From contig NZ_JADPZX010000001.1 of assembly GCF_015712165.1 (NCBI RefSeq), positions 3,737,001 through 3,801,000 on the forward strand: a stretch of DNA of 64,000 bases, given 5' to 3'. The position numbers and the translations under genes were made by a program. The DNA is from Streptomyces spinoverrucosus (GTDB lineage Bacteria > Actinomycetota > Actinomycetes > Streptomycetales > Streptomycetaceae). Below the pieces are notes generated by a model, which had not been told where the DNA came from, searched no databases, and saw nothing but the letters and a program-made list of their open reading frames with translations. This document shows, one piece after another, positions 33,776-43,034 of the stretch (its first letter is position 1; the number at the start of each line of letters is the position of its first letter).

Positions 33776-34089
33776 CTGCGGCCGAGGCGGAGGACATCCG
33801 CGTGATCACCAGCTCCGTCACCCCAGTCGAAGCCCGCGACCCCAGAACCAGCCAGGCCCGCTTCGACTACGCCATCTCGCGCGTCAACGTCGCCCCGCCC
33901 ACCGAAGCCATCGCCCGCCACGCCAGCAAGCTCCTCGCCGCAGCCGGCCTGCACGGCCACAAATACGCCTCCAACGCCCTTGTGGCTGCTACCGCATTGG
34001 CCTCGCCCTCGCCCGTGACCGTCCTGACGTCAGACCCCGAGGACATCCACATCCTCTGCGGCTCCGTCGTCCATGTCATCAAGATCTGA
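33697..34089 (+). CDS. PIN-domain toxin (VapC-like)
   Basis: The 130-residue protein matches a PIN-domain ribonuclease. The first acidic residue is in TLVLDYEGMSKL near residue 8. A helical middle with SSVTPVEARDPRT supplies the Glu, and the third cluster TVLTSDPEDIHILC lies near residue 110. It starts at GTG 33697, inside the antitoxin frame. VapC-type toxins cleave tRNA or rRNA. The pair borders a decayed integrated element, so it may be a relic that stabilised it. Activity has not been shown; the key Asp residues I can see are intact. Confidence 0.78.
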   Translation: MGGTLVLDYEGMSKLVRRSPELTEWLTAAEAEDIRVITSSVTPVEARDPRTSQARFDYAISRVNVAPPTEAIARHASKLLAAAGLHGHKYASNALVAATALASPSPVTVLTSDPEDIHILCGSVVHVIKI

Positions 34090-35102
34090 CACAGTGCGCT
34101 GCCGGGCCGACCGCGACCATCGACTCGGTGCCGCTCAGCACAGCTCTGTCCAGCCATCTGGGCGCCCACTGTCAGTGCACTGAAGTACGTTGCCTTTCCG
34201 CACGGTCCGGACGCCGGTAGCACCCGGGGGACCAGCCGCGGCTCACACGCTTCCCCGTCCGGGAGCGCGCCAGCAACGCGCTCAGCAGCGGAAACCTCCT
34301 CTATCGCATGCGCACCCGCAAGGTTGCGCGCCCAACGCGTCCCCGGAGTCTCCCGCATGGCCACCGAGCCCGAATCACGCCCGTCGTCGACCTGTCACTG
34401 GAGTGTTGAGCTGCAAGGACAAGCACCAGGCCTACCAAGCGGTCCAGCTACTGCGCCGCGCGCCGGCCTCCCGCGACACCGCGGTCGTCGCGGAAGACCT
34501 GCATACTCCGGCCTCAGCGCTACCCGACGCTCCCGCCAGGACCCTGCGCATGGCTACGGCCCACGCAGCCTCAGGAAAATGGCCCGCCCCGGCAGGCACG
34601 GCGTTCTACCCGCCTGAGGAAACACCTGGAGAGGACGTGGAGACGCAAGGCGACGAGTCCCCTGCCGCGCCGGAGTCAGGAACGCCCCGTGGAGCACGTC
34701 TGAGGGACCTGCTGGGCAAGGTCGTACGCACTACCCACCTGCGCGAGTTCCACATCACCGATGAGGACGCACTCATCCGCGCGGCGATGGCCGGCGGCTG
34801 GGCACGTCGCCTGCATCCGGGTTGGACGAGAACGACCCGTGCGACCTGATCGGCGCCGTGATGAACCTGACCGAGAGCGGTGGTTGGTTGGATCACGGTG
34901 GTGTCCCGCCCCGTGGTGTAGCCGATCAAGTAAGCGGAACACCCCAGGTCGCCGCCCCGATCGCCTTTGCCCGACGGGCTGTTGGGGCTCACGCGGCCGC
35001 TACCGGCGAGAACTGCCTGGCACCCCATGGCGGGACATGCCCGTCCGGCCCGGGACCGGAGGCGACGGGTCATGATCGGCTACACCACGACCGGGGACGT
35101 GA
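34090..35102. other. decayed gene remnants of an integrated element
   Basis: No intact gene is convincing in these 1013 bases. ORFs exist (such as 34190-34849 on the plus strand) but mix frames and have poor composition; only its end, HLREFHITDEDALIRAAMAG, looks protein-like. A-T content is higher than around it. The zone lies between a toxin-antitoxin pair and a broken integrase, so I read it as degraded mobile DNA. Confidence 0.55.
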
Positions 35103-35794
35103 CCCGGCCTGAGGTGGCCATACGACCTGGAAGCAGAGCTGTTCCGCCCGGAGTGGCAGCTACAGCACCTCACGTGGCGGCACGGCTGCGACGACCCGCA
35201 CACCTGTGAAGCGCGCCTGCACCGCTTCGAGACGTGCCCTCCGGACTGCACCACGCACACGGGCTACAAGCGCGGTTGCCCGAAGCCATGCACCAAGACG
35301 TGCACAGAGCACGCGAGCGCCTGCCCGGCCCGCAAGGAGGGCGGACTCGTCTTCACTCGCCCAAAGACCAAGAAGAGCCGGAACGCCGTGCCGATCCCGC
35401 CCGTCTTCATCCCGTTCCTGCGCAAGCACAGGGCCCAGCAAGAGGAGATGCGCGCGGCGGCTGCTGAGCTGTGGCAGGACCACGACGTCGTGTTCGCGCG
35501 CCCGGACGGGCGCCCCCTCAACCCGCGCGCCGACTACGAGGAATTCAAGGAGCTGCTCGCCGAAGCCGGAATCGATGACCGGAGGCGGTACGACGGGAGC
35601 CGCCACACGGCCGGCACGATCCTGAACGAGCTGGGCGTCGACATGCCCACGATCATGGAGATCTTGCTTCGAAGGACGCGATGCGGCGCATGGGGGTGAA
35701 CTTCGTTCCCTCGTCTCGGGCCTTTACTGAGACCAGAACTGAGACCGCCGACACCCGCACGGCCCGCGCCCGCCGCCGTCGCCGCATGCGCTGA
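35103..35794 (+). pseudogene. tyrosine integrase remnant
   Basis: Read in frame from 35103, the DNA encodes the middle of a Streptomyces-type tyrosine integrase. It has GLRWPYDLEAELFRPEWQLQ with the first catalytic Arg, a Cys-rich insert, LVFTRPKTKKSRNAVPIPP and the C-terminal box as RRYDGSRHTAGTILNELG. A stop codon directly precedes the fragment and the N-terminal part is missing. In the box, the usual His is Tyr and one residue is inserted. After MPTIMEIL the frame jumps: the known-looking end SKDAMRRMGVNFVP continues in another frame, so the segment with the nucleophilic Tyr has been deleted. The gene cannot be functional. It abuts tRNA-Thr, the likely attachment site. Confidence 0.85.
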
Positions 35795-35799
35795 ACGAA

Positions 35800-35834
35800 A
35801 AAGCCCAGTTCAGACACTGTCTGAACTGGGCTTT
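35800..35834. terminator. 17-bp inverted repeat between integrase remnant and tRNA-Thr
   Basis: Bases 35800-35816 pair with 35818-35834, ending in AAA and TTT runs. It can act as a terminator for the tRNA (minus strand) and for the integrase remnant. Confidence 0.8.
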
Positions 35835-35841
35835 CGAATGG

Positions 35842-35915
35842 AGCCGCCTTCGGGATTCGAACCCGAGACCTACGCATTACGAGTGCGTTGCTCTGGCCAT
35901 CTGAGCTAAGGCGGC
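35842..35915 (-). tRNA. tRNA-Thr (anticodon CGT)
   Basis: The minus strand folds into a standard cloverleaf: acceptor GCCGCCT/AGGCGGC, D stem GCTC/GAGC, anticodon stem ACGCA/TGCGT with loop CTCGTAA, and T stem TCGGG/CCCGA with TTCGAAT loop. Anticodon CGT reads ACG (Thr). CCA is encoded at 35841-35839. The 3' end faces the integrase remnant, the usual arrangement for an integration site. Confidence 0.96.
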
Positions 35916-36022
35916 GCGCTGTCCGCACTATGGTGCGATCAGCAACGTCGGTAAGTCTACACAGTTTCCGGGGGTGCTCCGTACCGGCCCCGGAGCGCGA
36001 GGCTCCGAGGCCGTGCGCAGGC

Positions 36023-37594
36023 CTAGGAGCAGCGCTTTCCGTCCGTGGGTGCGGTGCCGCGGAGGAGGTACGTGTTGATCGTACGGTCGATGCACTCGCT
36101 GCCGCGGCCGTACGCGGTGTGGCCGTCGCCGTCGTAGGTGAGGAGGCGGCCGGAGGAGAGCTGGCGGGCCAGGGCCTGGGCCCAGCGGTACGGGGTCGCC
36201 GGGTCGCGCGTGGTACCGACCACGACGATCGGGGCCGCGCCCTTGGCCTCGATGCGGTGCGGCTCACCCGTGGGCGCGACCGGCCAGTACGCGCAGTTCA
36301 GGGCGGCCCAGGCGAGGGCCTCGCCGAAGACCGGGGACGCCTTCTGGAAGGCGGGCAGCGACCGGCGCGCGTCGTCCGGGGTGTCGAAGGAGGGCGGGAG
36401 GTCGAGGCAGTTCACAGCGGCGTTGGCGTACATCAGGTTCGAGTAGCGGCCGTCGGCGTCGCGCTCGTAGTAGCCGTCGGAGAGAGCGAGCAGGCCCGCG
36501 CCGTCGTTCTTCTTCATCGCCGCGGTCAGCGCCTCGCGCAGCTGCTGCCAGGCCGCCTCGTCGTACATCGCCGCGATCACGCCGGTGGTGGCGAGGGACT
36601 CGGTGAGCCTGCGTCCGTCGGCGTCGCCCGTGGGCACCGGCTTCGCGTCGAGCCTGTCGAAGAACGCCTTGAGGTTCCGGCCGACCTGCTCCGGCCTCGC
36701 CCCACGGCCCCCGAGCGGGCAGTCCGCGTGCCGTACGCAGTCCTTCGCGAACGCCTTGAACGCCGTCTCGAACCCGGCCGTCTGCTCCAGGTTCAGCCGA
36801 CGGGCCGACAGCGTCGGGTCCATCGCGCCGTCCAGGACCAGCCGCCCCACCCGCTTGGGGAAGAGCCCGGCGTACGTCGCACCGAGGAACGTTCCGTACG
36901 ACGCCCCCACGTACGTCAGCTTCCGGTCCCCCAGCGCCGCCCGCAGGATGTCCATGTCCCGGGCCGCCTCGACCGTCGAGACATGCCGCAGCAGCTCGGG
37001 CGCGTCGGCTCCGCACCCGTCTGCGAAGCCCTTGTACGCCTTCACCAGCCCGTCGACCTCCCTCCGGTCGTCGGGCGTGACGTCGGTCTGCGTGTACGTG
37101 TCCATCTCCCGGCCGTCGAGGCACTCGACGGGCTCGCTGCGGGCGACTCCGCGCGGATCGACCGCGACCATGTCGTACCGGGCGCGCACCTGCGACGGGT
37201 AGCCGATCCCCGCGTACGACTGCAGGTAGCCGACCGCCGAGCCGCCCGGCCCGCCCGGGTTCACCAGCAGCGAGCCGAGCCGCTTGCCAGGGCCCGTGGC
37301 CTTCTTGCGGGCCACCGCGAGCCGTACGTCGCCGGCGTCCGTCCTGGCGTAGTTGAGCGGTGCCCGCAGCGTGGCGCACTCGAAGCCGGGGGCACCGCAG
37401 GAACGCCAGCTGAGCTTCTGCCCGTAGTAGGGCGCCAGGGCGGACGGGGTCGTCTGGGGCAGCGCCGCGAGCGCCGCCGTCCGGGCCGCCGGCGAGCTGG
37501 CGGAACTCGTCGAGCTCCCGGAGGAGCAGGCGGAGACGACCAGCGCCGCGAGGGCGAGGAACGTGGCTCCGGTGCGGGACCTGGCACTGAACAT
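36023..37594 (-). CDS. secreted alpha/beta-hydrolase, TAP-like (tripeptidyl aminopeptidase type)
   Basis: This exported serine hydrolase resembles the Streptomyces SlpD/SlpE and tripeptidyl aminopeptidase family, which trims peptides from secreted proteins. A signal peptide with lipobox VVSAC near residue 24 predicts a lipoprotein. The oxyanion segment VNPGGPGGSAVGYL precedes the catalytic Ser in VGASYGTFLG near residue 219. The TAP-like C-terminal part includes VVVGTTRDPATPYRWA and a Cys near the end. I use ATG 37594 (523 aa); ATG 37630 would add a basic stretch. It lies alone beside tRNA-Thr. Confidence 0.9.
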   Translation of the reverse strand: MFSARSRTGATFLALAALVVSACSSGSSTSSASSPAARTAALAALPQTTPSALAPYYGQKLSWRSCGAPGFECATLRAPLNYARTDAGDVRLAVARKKATGPGKRLGSLLVNPGGPGGSAVGYLQSYAGIGYPSQVRARYDMVAVDPRGVARSEPVECLDGREMDTYTQTDVTPDDRREVDGLVKAYKGFADGCGADAPELLRHVSTVEAARDMDILRAALGDRKLTYVGASYGTFLGATYAGLFPKRVGRLVLDGAMDPTLSARRLNLEQTAGFETAFKAFAKDCVRHADCPLGGRGARPEQVGRNLKAFFDRLDAKPVPTGDADGRRLTESLATTGVIAAMYDEAAWQQLREALTAAMKKNDGAGLLALSDGYYERDADGRYSNLMYANAAVNCLDLPPSFDTPDDARRSLPAFQKASPVFGEALAWAALNCAYWPVAPTGEPHRIEAKGAAPIVVVGTTRDPATPYRWAQALARQLSSGRLLTYDGDGHTAYGRGSECIDRTINTYLLRGTAPTDGKRCS

Positions 37595-38075
37595 GGTCCT
37601 GTACCTGCGGTGGGTGCGCCTTGTGTACATTCAGCGAGCGTAACGCTCTGCGATGGCTCCGATGCCGTGCGTGCGCCTTGTGCCTCGGACGAGTACGGGC
37701 TGTCCCACGGAAGAGGGACGCCGTCAACGGGCTCCTCAGGGAGTGACGGCAGCTGCCGCGCGCTCGGTGCCGGTGGTGACGGCCGTTGCCTACGCCCGGT
37801 GCCGCTGGTGACGGCCACCTCCGATGCCCGGTGCCGCTCTTACGGCCGCCTCGGCACCGGCGACCGTGCACCCGCCCGTTGACGCCCGGCGCCCGTGCCG
37901 GGAGAGCCGCCTCGGACGCCCGACGCCCAGCGCCCGCGGGTCACAGCTGCCGCCCATGCTCGACGCCCGTCACCCGTGGCGACAGCCGCCTCGGCACCGG
38001 CGACCGTGCACCCGCCCGTCGACGTCGGCGTCATGGGTGACGGTCGCTGCCGGCTCCCGTCCCGGGAGCCCCTGC
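37595..38075. other. intergenic region with a 40-bp direct repeat
   Basis: No gene is convincing. A 40-bp sequence, GCCGCCTCGGCACCGGCGAC and its continuation, occurs at 37845-37884 and 37985-38024 with one difference. The intervening DNA is full of related GACGCCCG and GGTGACGGCCG fragments, so the region looks like a degenerate repeat array. Confidence 0.65.
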
Positions 38076-39281
38076 TCAGCCCGCTCTGAGTGCCATCGTC
38101 ATCGCCTCCACTGCCAGCAACGGCGCCACATTCCGGTCGAGCGCGTCCCGGCACGCCGCGATCGCCTCGATGCGGCGCAGGGTGGATTCGGGTGAGCTGC
38201 CGCGGGCGAGCCGCTCCAGCGCGTCCTCGGCGTCCGTGTTGGCCAGCGCGATGCGGGAACCGAGCTGGAGGGCCAGGACGTCGCGGTAGAAGGCCGTGAG
38301 GTCGGTGAGCGCGAGGTCGAGGCTGTCGCGCTGCGTCCGGGTGCGCCGGCGCTTCTGCTTGTCCTCCAGCTCCTTGATGACGCCCGCCGTACCCCGTGGC
38401 ATCCGGCCGCCCTGCGCCGCGCCCAGTGCCGCCTTCAGCTCCTCGGTCTCCTTGACGTCGATCTCCTCGGCGAGCTGCTTGGCGTCCTCCGCGGCCGCGT
38501 CGACCAGCTCCTGGGCGGCCTTGAGGCAGCCGCCGATGTCATCGACGCGCAGCGGCAGCTTCAGCACCGCCGCCCGGCGCGTCCGCGCCGCCGGGTCGGT
38601 GGCGAGGCGCCGGGCCCGGTCGACGTGGCCCTGCGTGGCGCGCGCCGCGGCGGCGGCCACGTCGGGCTCGACGCCCTCCCGGCGTACGAGCATGTCGGCG
38701 ACGGCCTCCACCGAGGGTGTCGTCAGGTTCAGGTGGCGGCAACGGGAACGGATGGTGGGCAGGACGTCCTCGATGGAGGGGGCGCAGAGCAGCCAGACCG
38801 TGCGCGGGGCGGGCTCCTCGACCGCCTTGAGGACGGCGTTGGCGGACTTCTCGTTCAGTCGCTCGGCGTCCTCGACGAGGATGATCTGCCAGCGGCCGTT
38901 CGCCGGCGAGGTGAACGACTTGCGGACCGTGTCCCGCATGTCGTCCACGAGGATCTGCGCGCCGATCGCGACGACCGTGGTGACGTCGGCGTGCGTGCCG
39001 ACCAGCGCCGTGTGACAGCCGTCGCAGAACCCGCACCCCGGTGCGCCGCCCAGCGCGCGGTCCGGGCTGACGCACTGCAGCGCCGCCGCGAACGCCCGCG
39101 CCGTCTGCGTCCGTCCCGCGCCGGGCGGCCCGGTGAACAGCCACGCGTGCGTCATCTTCGACGCCTCGGGCAGCGGCGCGTCGGCCGCGGCGGCGGTGAC
39201 CAGGGCGTCGGCGTCCCGGGCAGCGGCGGTGAGCTGCTCGCTCACCCTCTCCTGCCCGACGAGATCGTCCCACACGCTCAC
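38076..39281 (-). CDS. holB: DNA polymerase III delta' subunit
   Basis: Delta' is a clamp-loader subunit that helps load the beta clamp during replication. The 401-residue protein begins MSVWDDLVGQERVSEQL, has a modified P-loop GPPGAGRTQTA near residue 52 (Arg in place of Lys, expected for delta'), and a zinc site with Cys residues in APGCGFCDGCHTALV near residues 82-96. AAA+ sensor and lid segments follow (LVEDAERLNEKSANAVLKAV). An Ala/Glu/Lys-rich helical C-terminal part completes it. It lies after tmk and topA on the same strand, the conserved order. Confidence 0.94.
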   Translation of the reverse strand: MSVWDDLVGQERVSEQLTAAARDADALVTAAAADAPLPEASKMTHAWLFTGPPGAGRTQTARAFAAALQCVSPDRALGGAPGCGFCDGCHTALVGTHADVTTVVAIGAQILVDDMRDTVRKSFTSPANGRWQIILVEDAERLNEKSANAVLKAVEEPAPRTVWLLCAPSIEDVLPTIRSRCRHLNLTTPSVEAVADMLVRREGVEPDVAAAAARATQGHVDRARRLATDPAARTRRAAVLKLPLRVDDIGGCLKAAQELVDAAAEDAKQLAEEIDVKETEELKAALGAAQGGRMPRGTAGVIKELEDKQKRRRTRTQRDSLDLALTDLTAFYRDVLALQLGSRIALANTDAEDALERLARGSSPESTLRRIEAIAACRDALDRNVAPLLAVEAMTMALRAG

Positions 39282-39492
39282 GGGTCACGCCGCCCTTCCG
39301 TCACACTCCGCCGGTACGCCCTCCATTGTGCGGCCGACCACTGACAACGACGGCCGGCTCCGCCCCGCCACCATGCGTCAGCGCCCCCGGCCGCCATACG
39401 TCAGCGCCGGCGGCCCTTGCGCCGCCAGACGCCCACAGCCCTCGCCCCACCAGCACCCGTCACCGCCCCGGCCCGCGCCCCGCCGCCAAGCG

Positions 39493-42400
39493 TCAGCGCC
39501 CGCGCCCCTTGCCCCGCCGGTTCTGCTCGTCGTCCTCGTCCTGGTGCGGCCCGAGCAGCTCGTCCGCCAGTGACGGCAGGTCGTCCAGCGGGGTCTCCTC
39601 GGCCCAGTCCGGCCGCGGCCGCCGCTGCGGCCTGCCGTCGGCGTCAACCTGCGGCAGCTCCCGCGTACGGTCTTCGGTCCCGTCCGGACCAGCCCCCGGC
39701 CGCTCGTCCCGGAAGAACCCGGGCGGCACCCGGTCGGCGGGGCCCTCACCCCGTACGGGAGGCAGCACCGCGGTCTCGTCCGCCGCACCGGGCACGACCG
39801 GCGGCAGTACGGCGGTCTCGTCAGCGGCACGGTAGGGCCCGCCCGCACCATCCCGACGCTCCACCGGCGGCAGCACGGCAGTCTCGTCAGCGGCACCGGA
39901 GGCCCCACCCGCACCGTCCCGGCGCTCCACCGGCGGCAACACCGCAGTCTCATCACCGGCACCAGAGGACCCACCCGCACCATCCCGGCGCTCCACCGGC
40001 GGCAACACCGCAGTCTCGTCGGCCGCCCGGGGAGCCGCCCCCGGCTGCGGCAACTCCGCGGTCACCTCGGCATCGGAACCCCCGGCGTCGGCCCCGGTGT
40101 CCGGTCGCTCGTCCCCGGGCCGCACCGGCCGCAGCACGGCCGTGTCCTCCACGGGCCCGCCCGACGCGTTCGTCGGCGTCACCACCGGCGTGGGCACGGT
40201 CGCCGCATCGGGCGGCACCGCCGGCGTCGCCGGAGCCGTCGGCTGCCGGGGACCCGCCGCTGCCGCCGCCGCTGCCTGTTCGGCGGCCCGGCGTGCCTCC
40301 TCGGCCCGCAGCAGCGCCTCCTCGGCCTTGCGCTGCTTCTCCAGGCGCCGCGCCTCGGCCTCGGCCCGGATCCTGGCCTCCTCCTCGGCCTGCTTGCGAC
40401 GCCGCTCCTCCTCGGCCTTGCGGCGGGCCTCCTCCTCGGCCCGCGCCTGCTCCTCGGCCAGGAGCCGGGCCCGCTCCTCCTCGGCGCGGCGGCGTGCCTC
40501 CTCGGCGCGCAGTCGGGCCTCCTCCGCCTGCCGTTCGGCCTCGCGCCGCTGTGCCTCCTCCAGCTCGCGCCGCTTGCGCTCCTCCTCCTCGGCGCGCAGC
40601 CGGGCGAGCTGCTCCTGGCGCTCCCGCTCCAGGCGCTCCTCCTCGGCCTTGCGGGCGGCCTCTTCCTCGGCCTTGCGGCGGGCTTCCTCCTCGGCCTTGC
40701 GGCGCGCCTCCTCCTGGGCCTTCACCTCGGCCTCGGACAGCGGCAGCAGTTGGTCGAGCCGGTGCCGGACGACGGTCGTGACGGCCTCGGGCTCCTGCCC
40801 GGCGTCCACCACCAGGTACCGCCCGGGGTCGGCCGCGGCCAGCGTCAAAAAACCGGACCGCACGCGCGCGTGGAACTCGGCCGGCTCCGACTCCAGCCGG
40901 TCCGGCGCCTCCGTGAACCGCTCCCGCGCGGTCTCCGGCGAGACGTCCAGCAGGACCGTCAGGTGCGGGACGAGACCATGGGTCGCCCAGCGGTTGATAC
41001 GGGCGATCTCGGTCGGGGACAGGTCGCGGCCCGCCCCCTGGTAGGCGACCGAGGAGTCGATGTAACGGTCGGTGATCACGACGGCACCCCGCTCCAGCGC
41101 GGGCCGCACCACGGTGTCCACGTGCTCGGCGCGGTCCGCCGCGTACAGCAGCGCCTCCGCGCGGTGCGAGAGCCCGGCGCTGGAGACGTCCAGCAGGATC
41201 GACCGCAGCCGCTTGCCCACCGGCGTCGCCCCCGGCTCGCGCGTCAGCACGACCTCGTGGCCCTTGGACCTGATCCACTCGGCGAGCGCTTCGGCCTGCG
41301 TGGACTTCCCGGCACCGTCGCCGCCCTCCAGGGCGATGAAGAACCCGGAGGCGGCGGTCGTCGGCTCCGGGTCGTCGCCGCCGAGCAGCGCGTGGCGCAG
41401 GTCCTGCCGCAGCGGCACCCCGGAGCGGTCGTCGAGCTTGGCCAGCACCAGCGCGGCCACCGGCAGCAGCAGCGCGCCGACCAGCATCAGTGTGAACGCC
41501 GCCCCGCCATGCGCGAACACGAACTTGCCGTTCTCCAGGCGGTGCGGCCCGATGAGCGCCGCCACCAGGGGCGCGATCAGCGCGCCGAGCGCCACGAAGA
41601 CCCGCACCACCGCGTGCAGGTGCTCGGTCGTGCGGGCCCGCCGGAAGTCCTCGGCCTCCTGGTCGAGCAGCGTGTGCCCGGTGTTGGCGGCGATGCCCGC
41701 GCCGACCCCGGCCAGCGCGACGATCAGCAGCACGGTGGCGACGTCCGGGACGAGCCCGGCGGCCAGCAGCGCGATGCCGGTGAAGGCGATGGCCAGCGCC
41801 AGTAGCCGGCGCCGCGACAGCGACCCCAGCACCTTCGGTGCCGTACGGATTCCGACGACGACACCGCCGGTGAGCAGGCACACCAGCAGCCCGTACGTCA
41901 CCGGGCCGCCACCGAGGTCCTTGGCGTGCAGCACGGACACCGCGACGACGGCGGCCACCGCGCCCGCGACGGCCGCGCAGGCGAGCACCAGCAGCGGCAT
42001 CGCGCCCGTACGCCCCTTGTCGCCGCCCTCGGCCGTCCGGGGGCGCCGCAGCCCCTCCAGCGGGGACCGCGCGCGCGGGGTGCGTGTGCCGGGTACCTCA
42101 AGGAACGTCAGCACGGAAAGGGACGCGGCGAACAGACCCGCCGCGACATACGAGGCGAGGGCCGCCTGGTGCTCGGCGAACCAGTCGATCCCGGCACCGA
42201 GGAGATTGTTGAACAGTCCCGCGCCGACCAGCGCGGCCGCCGCGAGAGGGACGGCCACGAAGCTCGTACGCAGCGACAGGCGGCGCAGCGCGTCCATGTG
42301 GTCCGGCAGCGGCCGTACCGTCGCGCCCTCGGGAGGTGGCGCGGGCAGCAGCGCGGGCGCGGCGCTCTCGCGGCACACCGTCCAGAACCGTTCTGCCACA

Positions 42401-42870
42401 CCGGTGACGAACACGGTCACCAGCAGCACGGCGAGCGCGTCCTGAGGCATCCAGTCGATCCACAGCGGCGCGACGATCAGCAGCGCGGCCCGCAGGCCGT
42501 CCGCGCCGACCATGGTCCAGCGGCGGTCGAGCGGGCCGTCCTGCGAGGTGAGCGCGGAGAGCGGGCCGAGGAGGACGGCACCGAAGAGCAGCGTCGCGAG
42601 GACGCGGACCGCGAAGACGGTCGCCACCGCGAACGCCACGCCCCGGTACCCACCGCCGAACGACCCCTCGGCGATCGCCGCCTGGAGGGCGAGGAGGACC
42701 AGCACCAGGAGCGCCAGCACGTCACCGACGCCGCTGACGAGCTGTGCGCTCCACAGCCGCTTCAGCTGCGGCCGGCGCAGCAGCGCGCGCACGGCACGCT
42801 CGCGGGAGTCCGCGACCAGGGCGTCGTCGGGGGCCGGGTGATGGGCCGTTGGCTGCTCGGCTCGCGTCAT
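39493..42870 (-). CDS. tmk: thymidylate kinase fused to an MFS-like membrane domain and coiled-coil tail
   Basis: The 1125-residue protein has four parts. Residues 30-480 form a transporter-like domain with about 12 hydrophobic segments. Residues 508-713 are dTMP kinase: P-loop ALEGGDGAGKST, VVITDRYIDSSVAYQG and the lid, enough for dTTP synthesis. Residues 716-870 are a Glu/Arg/Ala coiled coil. The last 250 residues are acidic and disordered, with five exact DETAVLPPV repeats. ATG 42870 follows CTGAAAGAC. Ordinary dTMP kinase is about 210 residues. I recall a similarly long tmk in S. coelicolor, so the fusion is probably genus-wide. It lies between topA and holB. Confidence 0.92.
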   Translation of the reverse strand: MTRAEQPTAHHPAPDDALVADSRERAVRALLRRPQLKRLWSAQLVSGVGDVLALLVLVLLALQAAIAEGSFGGGYRGVAFAVATVFAVRVLATLLFGAVLLGPLSALTSQDGPLDRRWTMVGADGLRAALLIVAPLWIDWMPQDALAVLLVTVFVTGVAERFWTVCRESAAPALLPAPPPEGATVRPLPDHMDALRRLSLRTSFVAVPLAAAALVGAGLFNNLLGAGIDWFAEHQAALASYVAAGLFAASLSVLTFLEVPGTRTPRARSPLEGLRRPRTAEGGDKGRTGAMPLLVLACAAVAGAVAAVVAVSVLHAKDLGGGPVTYGLLVCLLTGGVVVGIRTAPKVLGSLSRRRLLALAIAFTGIALLAAGLVPDVATVLLIVALAGVGAGIAANTGHTLLDQEAEDFRRARTTEHLHAVVRVFVALGALIAPLVAALIGPHRLENGKFVFAHGGAAFTLMLVGALLLPVAALVLAKLDDRSGVPLRQDLRHALLGGDDPEPTTAASGFFIALEGGDGAGKSTQAEALAEWIRSKGHEVVLTREPGATPVGKRLRSILLDVSSAGLSHRAEALLYAADRAEHVDTVVRPALERGAVVITDRYIDSSVAYQGAGRDLSPTEIARINRWATHGLVPHLTVLLDVSPETARERFTEAPDRLESEPAEFHARVRSGFLTLAAADPGRYLVVDAGQEPEAVTTVVRHRLDQLLPLSEAEVKAQEEARRKAEEEARRKAEEEAARKAEEERLERERQEQLARLRAEEEERKRRELEEAQRREAERQAEEARLRAEEARRRAEEERARLLAEEQARAEEEARRKAEEERRRKQAEEEARIRAEAEARRLEKQRKAEEALLRAEEARRAAEQAAAAAAAGPRQPTAPATPAVPPDAATVPTPVVTPTNASGGPVEDTAVLRPVRPGDERPDTGADAGGSDAEVTAELPQPGAAPRAADETAVLPPVERRDGAGGSSGAGDETAVLPPVERRDGAGGASGAADETAVLPPVERRDGAGGPYRAADETAVLPPVVPGAADETAVLPPVRGEGPADRVPPGFFRDERPGAGPDGTEDRTRELPQVDADGRPQRRPRPDWAEETPLDDLPSLADELLGPHQDEDDEQNRRGKGRGR

Positions 42871-42926
42871 GTCTTTCAGCCTATCGGGCCGCACCGACAC
42901 TCCAGTGCGCCCGCCCGAACGTCCGC

Positions 42927-42957
42927 ACGCCCCGGCACCTATGTGATGCCGGGGCGT
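42927..42957 (-). terminator. 11-bp stem-loop after topA
   Basis: Bases 42927-42937 pair with 42947-42957 around a 9-nt loop, 78 bases after the topA stop and before tmk. Confidence 0.65.
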
Positions 42958-43034
42958 TCGTTTCGCGAACGTGCGGTGGAGAAAACACCGTTGCCCGCGA
43001 AGCCGGGCCCTCCTGCTGCGCCGGCCCTGCGGAC

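Noticed and set aside
34190..34849. 219-residue ORF in the decayed zone
   Set aside because: Composition is irregular and no family is recognisable; only a short segment near the end looks protein-like, so I describe it as remnant DNA rather than a gene.
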